Origin: Elymus sibiricus
Taxonomy: Eukaryota > Streptophyta > Magnoliopsida > Poales > Poaceae
Length of the DNA stretch: 64,000 bases
Assembly (NCBI GenBank): GCA_039707655.1
Contig: CM077675.1
Location: 420,565,162-420,629,161 of the forward strand
Direction: 5' to 3'
The translations under genes and the position numbers were made by a program. Below the pieces are notes generated by a model. It ran no database searches. It saw only the letters and a list, made by a program, of their open reading frames with translations, and was not told where the DNA came from. Position 1 is the stretch's first letter. Every line of letters begins with the position of its first letter. This document shows positions 1 through 11,989 of the stretch, piece after piece.

Positions 1-291
1 TTCACTCTTTATTCTCCAATGGAGTCACCATTCTCTCCGTGATACCTCCACACCCCTCCACTGCACCCCCTATGCTTTCCTATGCACCGTAAACATGGCA
101 GCGGGCAATCATCTCCGCTCTCCATCGTCTCCCCAAATCCAAACAAATAGCAGCAGCAGGCAAACAAAGAACAACAACATCTCCCTCAATACATCATCTC
201 TCTCCCTCTTCTTGCTAGTGTTCTAAACCAACAGAGCATGCTATAGGAGCAGAAAAGAGGGAGCTAGGGGGTAGGAGATGGAACCAACTCA
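1..291. other. No recognisable gene; leader-like pyrimidine-rich DNA
   Basis: I see no convincing coding frame or repeat structure here. The stretch is rich in CT and CA runs and in 'ctctctccctcttc' tracts, as in plant 5' or 3' untranslated or intronic DNA. It lies downstream (minus-strand sense) of the candidate exon at 292-402 and may be intron or flank of that gene. Confidence 0.4.
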
Positions 292-402
292 CCGGAGAAC
301 TTGTGGTCGCCGCCGTACACAGCCGCCATAACGCTGGTCACCTCAAGAAGCATCGCCGTGCAGGAGACGCTGCCAGACGTGCGCAAGAGCAGAGCACCTG
401 CT
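292..402 (-). other. Candidate exon of an unidentified minus-strand gene
   Basis: Read on the minus strand, an open stretch of about 37 codons (containing LLLRTSGSVSCTAMLLEVTS) ends in a strong donor-like sequence, CCG followed by GTGAGT. It is preceded by a T-rich tract and acceptor-like CAG near 402-405. Codon use is GC-rich in third positions, as in grass exons. I do not recognise the protein. It could be a further exon of the coiled-coil gene at 873-1089 or belong to another gene. Only the splice signals and open frame support it. Confidence 0.25.
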
Positions 403-872
403 GCGTCCAAATGCAAATCGAACAAGGACAAAAAATTAGGAAGGGTTTCAAACTCATTTATCAACAGAGAAGAATTGCTTGCAGGTTCCCAAGGCCGGTC
501 GCATCTAAAAAACAGAGCATGACAGGTAAATGCATGTGTTTTTGAAAGTACAGGAGACTTAGAAACAAAAACAGAGCATGGATAATAGTATAGTTCATCA
601 ACTGATATGGGCAGCTATCCAACCGAACTTCCCAATGGGAAGAACTCACAAGAGCAGACAAAGAAATGGATGTTTTAATCTAGATTGTACTTGGATGTGA
701 GGTTTAATTTTAGGGGCTTCAAATCGGGATCAAGATGAAATAGAAACTAGTAGTACATTTGTTCCTTCATATGTTGGATTCTCCAGACAGATAGGAACAA
801 GAGTGGAACAGTAGTGATTCTGCAGATGATGAAAGATACACAGGTTATCTGACGGCGAGGGAGGGGTGTTAC
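403..872. other. Presumed intron or intergenic DNA between exon remnants
   Basis: AT-rich DNA without a convincing reading frame. It lies between the donor of the coiled-coil exon (GTAACA on the minus strand at about 872-867) and the acceptor of the candidate exon near 402, so it may be an intron. No repeat or transposon end was recognised. Confidence 0.35.
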
Positions 873-1089
873 TGTCCTCGGGGGCGTCCCTGAGGCGCTT
901 GCGCAGGTCGTCGCTCTCCCTGGCGAGCTCGTCGCAGGACTCCATGGCGCGCTCGAGGTCGCGCTCGAAGAGGCCGCACTCCTTCTCGAGCCTGGCGGCG
1001 TGGACGGCGAGCTGGTCGCGCGCGGCCGCCATGGCCTCCTTCTCCTCCACGCAGTGCCGGATCCCCTCCGTGTTCATCGCGGACTTGTT
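873..1089 (-). pseudogene. Second visible exon of a split coiled-coil protein gene
   Basis: The minus-strand frame encodes a charged heptad-rich segment (MNTEGIRHCVEEKEAMAAAR, then LERAMESCDELARESDDLRK), a clear coiled coil. The exon starts after a good acceptor (CTCTGTGCAG, minus sense) and ends at a GTAACA donor near 872. The continuation upstream in the gene lies about 9 kb away, in the exon at 10199-10480, which ends with a GTCAGT donor. The two are now separated by the LTR element at 1105-10110, inserted in the short intron between them. The exon itself is open and has GC-rich grass codon usage. From memory it resembles uncharacterised plant coiled-coil proteins; I cannot name it. Because the companion exon carries a frameshift and a stop, I treat the gene as dead. 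Confidence 0.6.
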
Positions 1090-1104
1090 CTGCACAGAGC
1101 CGTT

Positions 1105-2688
1105 TGATACTTCTCCAACGTATCTATAATTTTTGATTGTTCCATGCTATTATATTATCTGTTTTGGATGTTTTATATGCATTAATATGCTATTTTATAT
1201 TATTTTTGGGACTAACCTATTAATCTAAAGCCTAGTGCCAGTTTCTATTTTTTTCCTTGTTTTTGAGTATTGCAGATAAGGAATATTAAACGGAGTCCAA
1301 ACGGAATAAAATCTTCGGAATGATTTTTCTTGGACCAGAAGAAACCTGTCAGACTTGGAGATGAAGGCAGGAGACCTGCCGGGAGGCGACAAGCCACCAG
1401 GGCGCGCCCTAGGGGGGCGCCCCCTGGCTTGTGGCCCCCCAGCAGGTCTCCTAACCCTATTCTTCGGCCTATAAATTCGCAAATATTCCCCCAATACCAA
1501 AAAGAGCCACGAAAATACTTTTCCGCCGCCGGAAGCCTCTGTTCCCGTGAGATCCAATCTTGGAGCCTTTTCCGGTAATCTGCCGGAGGGGGATTCGATC
1601 ACGGAGGGCATCTACATCAAGTCCATTGCCCCTCTGATGATGCGTGAGTAGTTCACCACAGACCTTCGGGTCCATAGCTAGTAGCTAGATGGCTTCTTCT
1701 CTCTCTTTGTTCTTCAATACCATGTTCTTCATGATCTTCATGGAGATCTATCAGATGTAATACTCTTTTGCGGTGTGTTTGTCGAGATACGATGAATTGT
1801 GGGTTTATGATCAGCTTAACTATGAATATTATTTGAATCTTCTCTGAATTCTTATATGCATGATTTCATATCTTTGCAAGTCTCTTCGAGTTATTGGTTT
1901 GGTTTGGCCAACTAGATTGGTAATTCTTGCAATGGGAGAAGTGCTTAGTTTTGGGTTCAATCTTGCGGTGTCCTCACCCAGTGACAAAGTAGGGGTAGCG
2001 AGGCACGTATTTGTATTGTTGCCATCGAGGATAAAAAGATGGGGTTTTCATCATATTGCTTGAGTTTATCCCTCTACATCATGTCATCTTACCTAATGCG
2101 TTACTCTGTTCTTCATGAACTTAATACTCTAGATGCAGGCATGAGTCGGTCAATGTGTGGAGTAATAGTAGTAGATGCAGAATCGTTTCGGTCTACTTGA
2201 CACGGACGTGATGCCTATATGCATAATCATTGCCTTGGATATCGTCATAACTATGCGCTTTTCTATCAATTGCTCGACAGCAATTTGTTCACCCACCGTA
2301 TTATTTTCCTTCATGAGAGAAGCCTCTAGTGAAACCTATGGCCCCCGGGTCTATTTTGCATATTATATTTTCAGATCTATAAACCAAAAATACCAAAAAT
2401 ACTTTGCTACATTCTTTTTACTTTTGTTTTACTTTTCGTTTTAGCAAGCTTTTATATCTATCTCTATCAGATCTCATCCTTGCAAATAACCGTGAAGGGA
2501 TTGACAACCCCTTTTAGCGTTGGGTGCAAGAGTTTGATTGTTTGTGTAGGTGCGAAGATTGGGGACTTGCTTGTATCTCCTACTGGATTGATACCTTGGT
2601 TCTCAACAACTGACGGAAATACTTATCTACTTTGCTGCATCACCCTTTCCTCTTCAAGGGAAAACCAACGCAAGCTCAAGAAGTAGCA
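1105..2688 (+). repeat. 5' LTR of element A
   Basis: A direct repeat of 8528-10110 with only scattered substitutions by eye, for example TGATACTTCTCC here against TGATACGTCTCC in the 3' copy. Both start TG and end CA, the usual integrase-processed ends. The close similarity points to a fairly recent insertion. Small ORFs inside it are repeated in the other LTR and are not genes. Confidence 0.93.
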
Positions 2689-2699
2689 AGAAGGATTTC

Positions 2700-2717
2700 T
2701 GGCGCCGTTGCCGGGGA
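2700..2717 (+). promoter_or_regulatory. Primer binding site (tRNA-Asp type) of element A
   Basis: The 18 bases TGGCGCCGTTGCCGGGGA start 11 bases after the 5' LTR. They are complementary to what I recall as the 3' end of plant tRNA-Asp including CCA. This fixes the plus orientation of the element. Confidence 0.85.
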
Positions 2718-2924
2718 GATCTACATCAAGCCTACCAAGTACCCATCACAAACTCATCTCTTGCATTTACATTATTTGCCATTTGCCTCTCGTTTTCCTC
2801 TCCCCCACTTCTAAAACGATTTTCAGAAAAAACCAAAAAGATTTGCCTTTTTATTCGCCCTTCTTCCGTTCGCCTTTTCATTTGCTTTTTGTTTGCTTGT
2901 GTGTTAGATCATTTGCTTGTTTTC

Positions 2925-4063
2925 ATGGCTCAACCCAAAAGCTTTGATTCTTATCTTAGGAGGTTGGAAGACATTGAGAATAATGCTAAGGGCTTCATGT
3001 CGCTCCAATTTGACCATAATAGTTTCTGTAGGAACGAGCTTAAAGAACAAAAGTTTATGCTGAAATACATGAATAAAGAACTTGATGATATGACTAAGAA
3101 ATTTTATGGTTTGAAATCTCAGTTTGCTCACCTTGAAAACTTAGTAGGCCAAATTTCTGATAAACAAGCTACCTTAGTCAATAAAATGGCCGCGAAGCCA
3201 GAATCTTTAAATGATGATGAAGATCTTAAAGTGATTGATGTGACTCCTATGGAATCTTTGTTTTCTAATGTAAATCTTGATAAAGATGGGACTGGAGATA
3301 AGTCAACTTCAGCTAAAAGGCGTCCAAATGATTCGGAGTTTATAGATCTTAATGCTAAGATTGATAAAAGTGGGATTGAAGAGGTCAAAACTTTAAATAG
3401 CAATGAACCCACTCTTTTGGATTTCAAGGACTTTAATTATGATAGTTGTTCTTTGATTGATTGTAGTTCCTTGTTGCAATCCATGTTGAATTCTCCGCAT
3501 GCTTATAATCAAAATAAAGCTTTTACTAAACATATCGTGGATGCTATGATGAAATCTTTTGAAGAAAAACTTGAGTTGGAAGTTTCTATACCTAGGAAGC
3601 TTTATGATGAGTGGGAACCTACTATTAAGATTAAAATTAAAGATTATGAGTGCATGCTTTGTGTGATTTGGGTGCTAGCGTTTCCACGATTCCGAAAACT
3701 TTATGTGATTTGCTAGGTTTCCATGAATTTGATGATTGCTCTTTAAATTTGCATCTAGCGGATTCCACCATTAAGAAACCTATGGGAAGGATTAATGATG
3801 TTCTTATTGTTGCAAATAGGAATTATGTGCCCGTAGATTTCATTGTTCTTGATATAGATTGCAATCCTACTTGTCCTATTATTCTTGGTAGACCTTTCCT
3901 TAGAACGATCGGTGCAATTATTGATATGAAGGAAGGAAATATTAGATTCCAATTTCCATTAAGGAAAGGCATGGAACACTTTCCTAGAAAGAAAATAAAA
4001 TTACCTTATGAATCTATTATGAGAGCTACTTATGGATTGCATACCAAAGATGACAATACCTAG
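2925..4063 (+). pseudogene. Gag plus aspartic protease ORF of element A, frameshifted
   Basis: The first ATG of the long frame is at 2925 (MAQPKSFDSYLRRLEDIENN). About 230 residues of charged, coiled-coil-rich gag-like protein follow. The retropepsin part is in another frame from about 3650: it shows the active-site motif CDLGASVSTIP and the flap or late motif ILGRPFL, and ends at 4063. The two halves overlap out of frame near 3640-3660, consistent with a one-base loss just before the catalytic motif. No polymerase or integrase follows; after the stop the element is non-coding for over 4 kb. The family is therefore gag-protease only. A programmed frameshift is possible, but no slippery site was obvious, so a disabling indel is more likely. 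Confidence 0.8.
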
Positions 4064-5916
4064 ATCTATTGCGTTATGCCTAGCTAGGGGCGTTAAACAA
4101 TAGCGCTTGTTGGGAGGCAACCCAATTTTATTTTTATGCTTTTGTTTTTTGCTTCTGTTTTTGAGTGCTTTACACATTATTACCTCTGTAGTAATTGTGT
4201 TTTCTTGTTTTAATTAGTGTTTGAGCCAAGTAAGACCTTTGGGATGGTCTACGGTGTTTGTGATTTGATTTTTCTGAAAAACAGAAACTTTTGCTCTCAG
4301 TCCAGGAATTTTGTAAATTCATTGGAACGTGCTTTTGATCTGAAATTTTTACACAAGATTGATATACAAATTTCCCTGATTTTCCTAATTTTTCAGAATT
4401 GTTGGAGTTACTGAAGTATTAGAAGTCTATAGATTTCTACAGACTGTTCTGTTTTAGACAGATTCTATTTTCTTTGTGTTGTTTGCTTATTTTGATGTAT
4501 CTATGGGTTGTATCGGGGGGTATGAACCATGGAGAAGTTGGAACACAGTAGATATTACACCAATATAAATAAAGAATGAGTTCACAACAGTACCTAAAGT
4601 GGTGATTTATTTTTCTTATACTAACGGATCTCACGAGTTTTCTGTTGAGTTTTGTGTTGTGAAGTTTTCAAGTTTTGGGTAAAGATTTGATGGACTATGG
4701 AATAAGGAGTGGCAAGAGCCTAAGCTTGGGGATGCCCAAGGCACCCCAAGCCATATTCAAGGATACCAAAGAGCCTAATCTTGGGGATGCCCCCGAAGGC
4801 ATCCCCTCTTTCGTCTTCAATCCATCGGTAAATTTACTTGAGGCTATATTTTTATTCACCACATGATATGTGTTTTGCTTGGAGCGTCTTGTATGATATG
4901 AGTCTTTGCTTTTTAGTTTGCCACAATTATCCTTGCTGCACACATCTTTTGAGGGGGACGCGCATTAATCGTGAATTTATTAGAATACTCTATGTGCTTC
5001 ACTTATATCTTTTGAGCTAGGCAATGTTGCTCTAGTGCTTCACTTATATCTTTTTTTAGAGCATGGTGGTGTTTTATTTTATAGAAATAATTGAACTCTC
5101 GTACCTCACTTATATTATTTTGAGAGTCTTTAAAAAGCATGGTAATTGGTTTAGGTTATGAATTTAGTCCTAATATAATGGGCATCTAGGAAGGATATAA
5201 TAAAAACTTTCATATAAAGTGCATTGAATACTATGAGAAGTTTGATTCCTTGCATATAGTTTTGAGATATAAAGATGGTGATATGAGAGTCATGCTAGTG
5301 AGTAATTGTGAATTGGAAGAAATACTTGTGTTAAAGTTTGTGATTCTCGTAGCATGCACGTATGGTGAACCGTTATGTAACGAAGTCGGAGCATGATTTG
5401 TTTAATTATTGTCAACCTTTGTGTGAGGGTCGGGAGCGCGCGATGGTTAACTCCTACCAACCTCTCCCCTAGGAGCATGCGTCTAATACTTTGCTTCGAT
5501 AACTAATAGACTTTTGCAATAAGTATGTGAGTTCTTTATGACTAATGTTGAGTCCATGGATTATACGCACTCTCACCCTTCCACCTTTGCTAGCCTCTCT
5601 AGTACCGCGCAACTTTCGCCGGTGCATTAAACCCACCTTCCTCAAAACAGACACCATATACCCTTCCTCAAAACAGCCACCATACCTACCTATTATGGCA
5701 TTTCCATAGCCATTCCGAGATATATTGCCATGCAACTCCCACCGTTCCGTTTTTCATGACACCCACCATCATTTTCATATTGCTTTGCATGATCGTAAGA
5801 TATCTAGCATGATGTTTTCATGGCTTGTCCGTTTTTTGATGTCATTTGCTAGGCTAGATCGTTGCACATCCCGGTACACCACCGGAATCATTCATATAGA
5901 GTCATATTTTGTTCTA
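4064..5916 (+). other. Non-coding internal region of element A
   Basis: No coding signal. Around 4725-4810 it contains copies of a GCTTGGGGATGCC-type motif and its complement (GGCATCCCC), able to form hairpins and resembling the polypurine tract at 8513-8527. Stretches such as the one around 4440-4480 (cagactgttctgttttagac) have counterparts in the minus-strand element at 39961-47424 (near 43781 and 44507), which shows shared internal modules. Confidence 0.6.
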
Positions 5917-5921
5917 GGTAT

Positions 5922-7595
5922 TGATGTCTACTACGCAACCTTCTTCTTGTGGACTCGTGTTGGGCCTCCAAGCGCAGAGTTTTGTAGGACAGTAGCAAAT
6001 TTCCCTCAAGTGGATGACCTAAGGTTTATCAATCCGTGGGAGGCGTAGGATGAAGATGGTCTCTCTCAAAGAACCCTGCAACCAAATAACAAAGAGTCTC
6101 TTGTGTCCCCAACACACCCAATACAATGGCAAATTGTATAGGGGCACTAGTTCGGCGAAGAGATGGTGATACAAGTGCAATATGGATGATAGATATAGCT
6201 TTTTGTAATCTGGAAATATAAAAACAGCATGATAGCAAGTAACAAAAGTGAGCACAAACGGTATTGCAATGCTTGAAAACAAGGCCTAGGGTTCATACTT
6301 TCACTAGTGCAAGTTCTCTCAACAATACTAACATAGTTGAATCATATATAAATCCCTCACATACGACAAAGAGTTCACTCCAAAGTCACAAATAGCGGAG
6401 AACCAACGAAGAAATTATTGTAGGGTACGAAACCACCTCAAAGTTATCTTTTCTGATCAATCTTATGAGCTATCCCTATAAGTGTCACGAACAGCCCTAG
6501 AGTTCGTACTAAAATAACACCTTAAGATACACATCAACCAAAACCCTAATGTCACCTAGATACTCCAATGTCACCTCGAGTACCAGTGGGTTTGATTATA
6601 CTATATGCATCACATAATTTCAGATTCATCATGTTCAATCCAATACAAAGAACTTCAAAGAGTGCCCCAAAGTTTCTACCAGAAAGTCAAGACGAAAACG
6701 TGTGCCAACCCCTATGCATAGATTCCCAAGGTCACGGAACCCGCAAGTTGATCACCAAAACATACATCAAGTAGATCAATAGAACATCCCATTGTCACCA
6801 CAGATATCCCATCGCAAGACATACATCAAGTGTTCTCAAATCCTTAAAGACTCAATCCGATAAGTAAACTTCAAAGGGAAAACTCAATTCATCACAATAA
6901 GATAGAGAGGGGAAAACTCCATATGATTCATCTATATTAATAAAGCTCGCGATACATTAAGATCGTGCCATCTCAAGAACACGAGAGAGAGAGAGATCAA
7001 ACACATAGCTACTGGTACATACCCTCAGCCCCGAGGGTGAACTACTCCCTCCTCGTCATGGAGAGCGTCGGGCTAATGAAGATGACCTCCGGTGATGGTT
7101 TCCCCCTCCGGCAGGGTGCCGGAACGGGCTCCCGATTGGTTTTTCGTGGCTCTGGAGGCTTGCGGCGGCGGAACTCCCGATCTAGGTTTCTTTCTGGGGT
7201 TTTTGGTATTTATAGGAATTTATGGCGGTGGAAACAAGTCAGGATGGGCCACGAGGTGACGACAAGCCAGGGGGGCGCGCCCTAGGGGGGGGGGTGGCGC
7301 CCCCCAGGCTTGTGGTGGCCTCGTGGCTCCCCTGGCCCAACTCCAACTCTCCCTGGGCTTCTTTTGGTCCATAAAAATTCACCGTAGAATTTTATTCCAT
7401 TTGGGCTCCGTTTGATATTCCTTTTCTGTAAAACTCAAAAACACGGAAAAAACAGGAACTGGCACTGGGCTCTAGGTTAATAGGTTAGTCCCAAAAATAA
7501 TATAAAGTTGTAGTAAAAATATTGTAAAATATCCAATAATGATAATATAACAGCATGGAACAAGCAAAAATTATAGATATGTTGGAGACGTATCA
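5922..7595 (-). mobile_element. Solo LTR of the element-G family inside element A
   Basis: A 1.67-kb LTR without internal domain, flanked by the perfect TSD GGTAT (5917-5921 and 7596-7600). It begins TGATGTCTACTACGC and ends GGAGACGTATCA on the plus strand. It matches the LTRs at 39961-41598 and 45787-47424 closely along its whole length. Orientation is taken from that full element, whose primer site lies on the minus strand. It is the product of LTR-LTR recombination after insertion into element A. Confidence 0.92.
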
Positions 7596-7600
7596 GGTAT

Positions 7601-8512
7601 CGAGTTGTAATTCTTGAGTTGTAAGTTAATAAAAGTGTGATGATCTTCATTATTAGAGCATTGTCCCGTGAGAGAAAAGGATGATGGAAGCTATGATTCC
7701 CTCACAAGTTGGGATGAGTCTCCGGACTTTACAAATAATAAAAGAGGCCAATGCAGCCCAAATAAAAAAAGAGAGGCCAAAGATGCCCACCAAAAAAAAA
7801 TGAGAGAAAGAGAGAAGGGATAATGCTACTATCTTTTTCCACACTTGTGCTTCAAAGTAGCACCATGATCTTCATGATAGAGAGTCTCCTATTTCGTCAC
7901 TTTCATATAACTAGTGGAATTTTTAATCATTATGCACAACCACTTAGTTTCTTTTTGAGCTTTCATACACTTATAGCTCTAGTGCATCCGTTGCATGGCA
8001 ATCCCTACTCACTCACATTGATATCTATTGATGGGCATCTCCATAGCCCGTTGATACGCCTAGTTGATGTGAGACTATCTTCTCCTTTTTCCTCACAACC
8101 TCCACCATATTCTATTCCACCTATAGTGCTATATCCATGGCTCACGCTCATGTATTGCGTGAGAGTTGAAAAGGTTTGAGAACATAAAAAGTGTGAAACA
8201 ATTGCTTGACTTGTCATCGGGGTTGTGCATGATTTAAATACTTTGTGTGAGGAAGATGGAGCATAGCCAGACCATATGATTTTGTAGGGATAGCTTTCTG
8301 AGGCCATGTTATTTCAAAAGGACACAATTGCCTTGTTAGTATGCTTGAAGTATTACTGTTTTTATGTCAATATTAAACTTTTGGTTTGAATCTTGCGGAT
8401 CTGAATATTCATGCCACAATAAAGAATATTACATGGATAAATATGTTAGGTAGCATTCCACATCAAAAATTCTGTTTTTTATCATTTACCTACTCGAGGA
8501 CGAGCAGGAATT
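7601..8512 (+). other. Non-coding internal region of element A, 3' part
   Basis: The region runs from the solo LTR to the polypurine tract. An open stretch of 118 codons at 7823-8179 is leucine- and serine-rich, with no domain I recognise. I judge it a chance ORF, because the rest of the element is non-coding and no family protein is expected here. AT-rich tracts are present at 7725-7800. Confidence 0.5.
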
Positions 8513-8527
8513 AAGCTTGGGGATGCT
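8513..8527 (+). promoter_or_regulatory. Polypurine tract of element A
   Basis: The sequence AAGCTTGGGGATGCT lies immediately before the TGATAC start of the 3' LTR, the expected place for the plus-strand primer of reverse transcription. The same AAGCTTGGGGA core precedes the equivalent LTR of element G (minus strand, 41599-41612). Confidence 0.7.
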
Positions 8528-10110
8528 TGATACGTCTCCAACGTATCTATAATTTTTGATTGTTCCATGCTATTATATTATCTGTTTTGGATGTTTTATA
8601 TGCATTAATATGCTATTTTATATTATTTTTGGGACTAACCTATTAATCTAGAGCCTAGTGCCAGTTTCTGTTTTTTCCTTGTTTTTGAGTATTGCAGATA
8701 AGGAATATTAAACGGAGTCCAAACGGAATAAAATCTTCGGAATGATTTTTCTTGGACCAGAAGAAACCTGCCAGACTTGGAGATGAAGGCAGGAGACCTG
8801 CCGGGAGGCGACAAGCCACCAGGGCGCGCCCTAGGGGGGCGCTCCCTGGCTTGTGGCCCCCCAGCAGGTCTCCTAACCCTATTCTTCGGCCTATAAATTC
8901 CCAAATATCCCCCCAATACCAAAAAGAGCCACGAAAATACTTTTCCGCCGCCGGAAGCCTCTGTTCCCGTGAGATCCAATCTTGGAGCCTTTTCCGGTAA
9001 TCTGTCGGAGGGGGATTCGATCACGGAGGGCATCTACATCAAGTCCATTGCCCCTCCGATGATGCGTGAGTAGTTCACCACAGACCTTCGGGTCCATAGC
9101 TAGTAGCTAGATGGCTTCTTCTCTCTCTTTGTTCTTCAATACCATGTTCTTCATGATCTTCATGGAGATCTATCAGATGTAATACTCTTTTGCGGTGTGT
9201 TTGTCGAGATCCGATGAATTGTGGGTTTATGATAAGCTTATCTATGAATATTATTTGAATCTTCTCTGAATTCTTATATGCATGATTTCATATCTTTGCA
9301 AGTCTCTTCGAGTTATTGGTTTGGTTTGGCCAACTAGATTGGTAATTCTTGCAATGGGAGAAGTGCTTAGTTTTGGGTTCAATCTTGCGGTGTCCTCACC
9401 CAGTGACAAAGTAGGGGTAGCGAGGCACGTATTTGTATTGTTGCCATCGAGGATAAAAAGATGGGGTTTTCATCATATTGCTTGAGTTTATCCCTCTACA
9501 TCATGTCATCTTACCTAATGCGTTACTCTGTTCTTCATGAACTTAATACTCTAGATGCAGGAAGGAGTCGGTCGATGTGTGGAGTAATAGTAGTAGATGC
9601 AGAATCATTTCGGTCTACTTGACACGGACGTGATGCCTATATGCATAATCATTGCCTTGGATATCGTCATAACTATGCGCTTTTGTATCAATTGGTCGAC
9701 AGTAATTTGTTCACCCACCATATTATTTTCCTTCATGAGAGAAGCCTCTAGTGAAACCTATGGCCCCCAGGTCTATTTTCCATATTATATTTTCAGATCT
9801 ATAAACCAAAAATACCAAAAATACTTTGCTGCATTCTTTTTACTTTTGTTTTACTTTTCGTTTTAGCAATCTTTTATATCTATCTCTATCAGATCTCATC
9901 CTTGCAAATAACCGTGAAGGGATTGACAACCCCTTTTAGCGTTGGGTGCAAGAGTTTGATTGTTTGTGTAGGTGCAAAGATTGGGGACTTGCTTGTATCT
10001 GCTACTGGATTGATACCTTGGTTCTCAACAACTGAGGGAAATACTTATCTACTTTGCTGCATCACCCTTTCCTCTTCAAGGAAAAACCAACGCAAGCTCA
10101 AGAAGTAGCA
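8528..10110 (+). repeat. 3' LTR of element A
   Basis: Direct repeat of 1105-2688, 1583 bp, ending GTAGCA directly before the TSD CCGTT at 10111-10115. Confidence 0.93.
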
Positions 10111-10198
10111 CCGTTTCGATCCGTCAGGGCGGCCATTCTAGCGAATAGGTTGACCGCGCCGCAGCGGAATAGACATTGAAAGAGGGAAAGGGACTGAC

Positions 10199-10480
10199 CC
10201 TGACGAGGTCGATGCGGCGGGCGGAGGCGTGGAGGTCCTGCTCGAGCGCGAAGACGTGGTCCTAGTGGCGGCGGCGCAAGTCCTCGGTGGCGTGAGCTTG
10301 AGGCAGAGCGAGCGCTCCGGGACGGGGAGGCCGAGGGAGGCCTCCATGGAGTCGCGCATGTACTCCTCCGCGCCGCCGAGGAGCGCGAGCCTGGCAGACG
10401 GAGGTGGAGGACAGGGAGGAGGGGACGCGTCCTTGCCATCTGAGTGTGCCCAGACGTGGAGAGAGAGGCGGACGGCATAG
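10199..10480 (-). pseudogene. First visible exon of the split coiled-coil gene, frameshifted
   Basis: On the minus strand the frame reads RLALLGGAEEYMRDSMEASL and on to ERSLCLKL. Homologous-looking sequence then continues in another frame (HATEDLRRRH, stop, DHVFALEQDLHASARRIDLV). So there is a one-base indel near 10300 and an in-frame TAG near 10252. The exon ends with a GTCAGT donor at about 10198. The remaining intron (10111-10198 plus 1090-1104) totals only about 100 bp without the inserted element, and the next exon is at 873-1089. The start codon is unclear: the region upstream has an acceptor-like CTGCCAG near 10410, so a further 5' exon is possible. The protein is unnamed. Exon order and continuity of the coiled coil are inferred. 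Confidence 0.55.
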
Positions 10481-10760
10481 GCAGGGAGGGAAGGTTGTCG
10501 ATTCCCGCCTGAGGTCACGAGAGGAGGTGGCGGCGGCAAGGGAGGAGTGGAGCACTAGGGTTTGCGACAGAGAGAGAGAGAGAGAGAGAGAGGAGGGCAC
10601 GAGGGGTCGGGTGGGGTTCGCGAGAGAGGGGCTTGCTGCGGTGGGTTGGATGAATGGATTGACGGCTGGATGATGTATGGGTGGACAGATGTTTGCCATG
10701 TCATCAATCCCTGCCACAACTGATTCCACCAATCAGAATTAAGTTTATGTAGTATTATTT
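10481..10760 (-). promoter_or_regulatory. Probable 5' leader and promoter of the coiled-coil gene
   Basis: On the minus strand this is a CT-rich leader containing a dinucleotide microsatellite (GA on plus, about 10568-10592), preceded by AT-rich DNA with an ATTGGT box near 10727-10732. CT microsatellites just upstream of a GC-rich first exon are common in grass genes. No start site can be placed. Confidence 0.35.
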
Positions 10761-11989
10761 TTTCCTTTTATTTTTCTTATATTTTTTTACCCTCTTATTC
10801 CGAATAAGCATTCAACATGTCACCCTTTTATATTTCGTTAAAATGAGCCAATATTGTACACATGTGTGTATCTTGGGATGACAAACAATGTTGATTTGGG
10901 GGGCTTTCATGTTCTTTGCACAAAAAAAACATTTTCTATTTTTGGAGTGGTAAAATTCATGAGATATTTTGTTCAAATGATATCATATTTTGCACAAAAG
11001 TCCATCTTGGAATGGCAAACAATGTTGCCTAAGGAATTTTTTATTTTCTTTCGACGAAAAATTCATTTTCCATTTTCTGAGTGCCAAAAATGAGTTTTTT
11101 TGTGAAGAACCTACCAAATATTTGTTACAAAATTGGACCAAATATTTTTTCTAAAATATTAGGCCATATTTAATGTACAATTGACCAAATGGGTTGGTGT
11201 CAAAAGTTTTTATCCACCTCTCGTGAAAAAGGCAAATTCCTGTCGATTCAGTAGGAAGCGAGTCAAGTTTGAACTACAGATGCCTCATAGTTTGCTCATG
11301 ATTTTTTCAAAAAATAATTTATAGGTACAAAAGTATCTATTTAATAAGAGAAACACCAAAAGTTTTCCAAAATTCAAACACTAGCTAGGAACGGTCATGG
11401 CCGCCGTTTTGACCGCATTTTGAAATGGGCATGAAAAATTCAAAAAAATCAAAAAATTGGAAAACCTTCGCATTGTGTCATTATATGTGACCAAGTTACG
11501 AGGAAAAATAATAAACTTGTAATACGGCAATTATTTTACAAAAGTGTTCTCAGAAATGAGCTATCATGTGTGAAGATTCATGGCTTTCAAGCCAAATGAT
11601 CAATCTTATGGCCACATTCATGGCATAGTTTGCTCAAATGATCTCATATTGTGCACAAAGGTTCATATTGGAATGACAAACAATGTTGCCTAAGAAAATT
11701 TTCAGAGATACATGGTTTGGTGGAGAGATGTTGAGGTTTGGATGGTGTCCGAGGGCCCCAACTCCAGAGCGCGTAAACCGGCATGCCAGCCGCGTGGTCA
11801 CCGAGTGACCGTGGCGTTGCCACACGTTCTGGGCGGCCTAGGCATGTCTGGTGAGTTGGTCACTCCCCCGGTAGGTGTTAGGAAGAATAATACAACAGAA
11901 GAATCTCACGAGGAGACTGAACTAAGCTCAAACATGAATTAGCAGCAAAGTGTTTGATTAGCGGTGGGTGAAATTCACATGGCTAATGA
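10761..11989. other. AT-rich repetitive DNA, probable decayed DNA-transposon material
   Basis: No gene. A module around 10973-11040 (caaatgatatcatattttgc, then aatggcaaacaatgttgcc) recurs 661 bp later at 11634-11695, so the stretch is internally repeated. Sequence around 11420-11575 (aaaaaatcaaaaaattgga, 'gagctatcatgtgtgaag') resembles 17500-17810 within the MULE. I suspect CACTA- or MULE-derived subterminal DNA, but no termini or TSD were found. Confidence 0.4.

Larger units (their letters stand above)
1105..10110 (+). mobile_element. Complete non-autonomous Gypsy-type LTR retrotransposon (element A)
   Basis: A 9.0-kb element bounded by two 1.58-kb LTRs that start TGATAC and end GTAGCA. It is flanked by a perfect 5-bp TSD, CCGTT, at 1100-1104 and 10111-10115. 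It has a primer binding site matching the 3' end of tRNA-Asp (2700-2717), a frameshifted gag/protease ORF (2925-4063) and a purine tract before the 3' LTR (8513-8527). No reverse transcriptase, RNase H or integrase motif is visible, so it must have used enzymes supplied in trans. A solo LTR from another family (5922-7595) sits inside. The element inserted in an intron of the minus-strand coiled-coil gene, about 10 bp from the acceptor. Confidence 0.92.

Noticed and set aside
3640..3660. Programmed frameshift between gag and protease of element A
   Set aside because: No slippery heptamer or downstream structure was apparent; a one-base deletion explains it more simply. Other family copies would decide.
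7823..8179. 118-codon ORF in element A
   Set aside because: No domain, in a non-coding internal region; probably chance.
10262..10732. 156-codon minus-strand ORF starting upstream of the coiled-coil exon
   Set aside because: Mostly runs through the CT-rich leader in a frame unlike the coiled coil. Only its end matches the real protein, after the frameshift.
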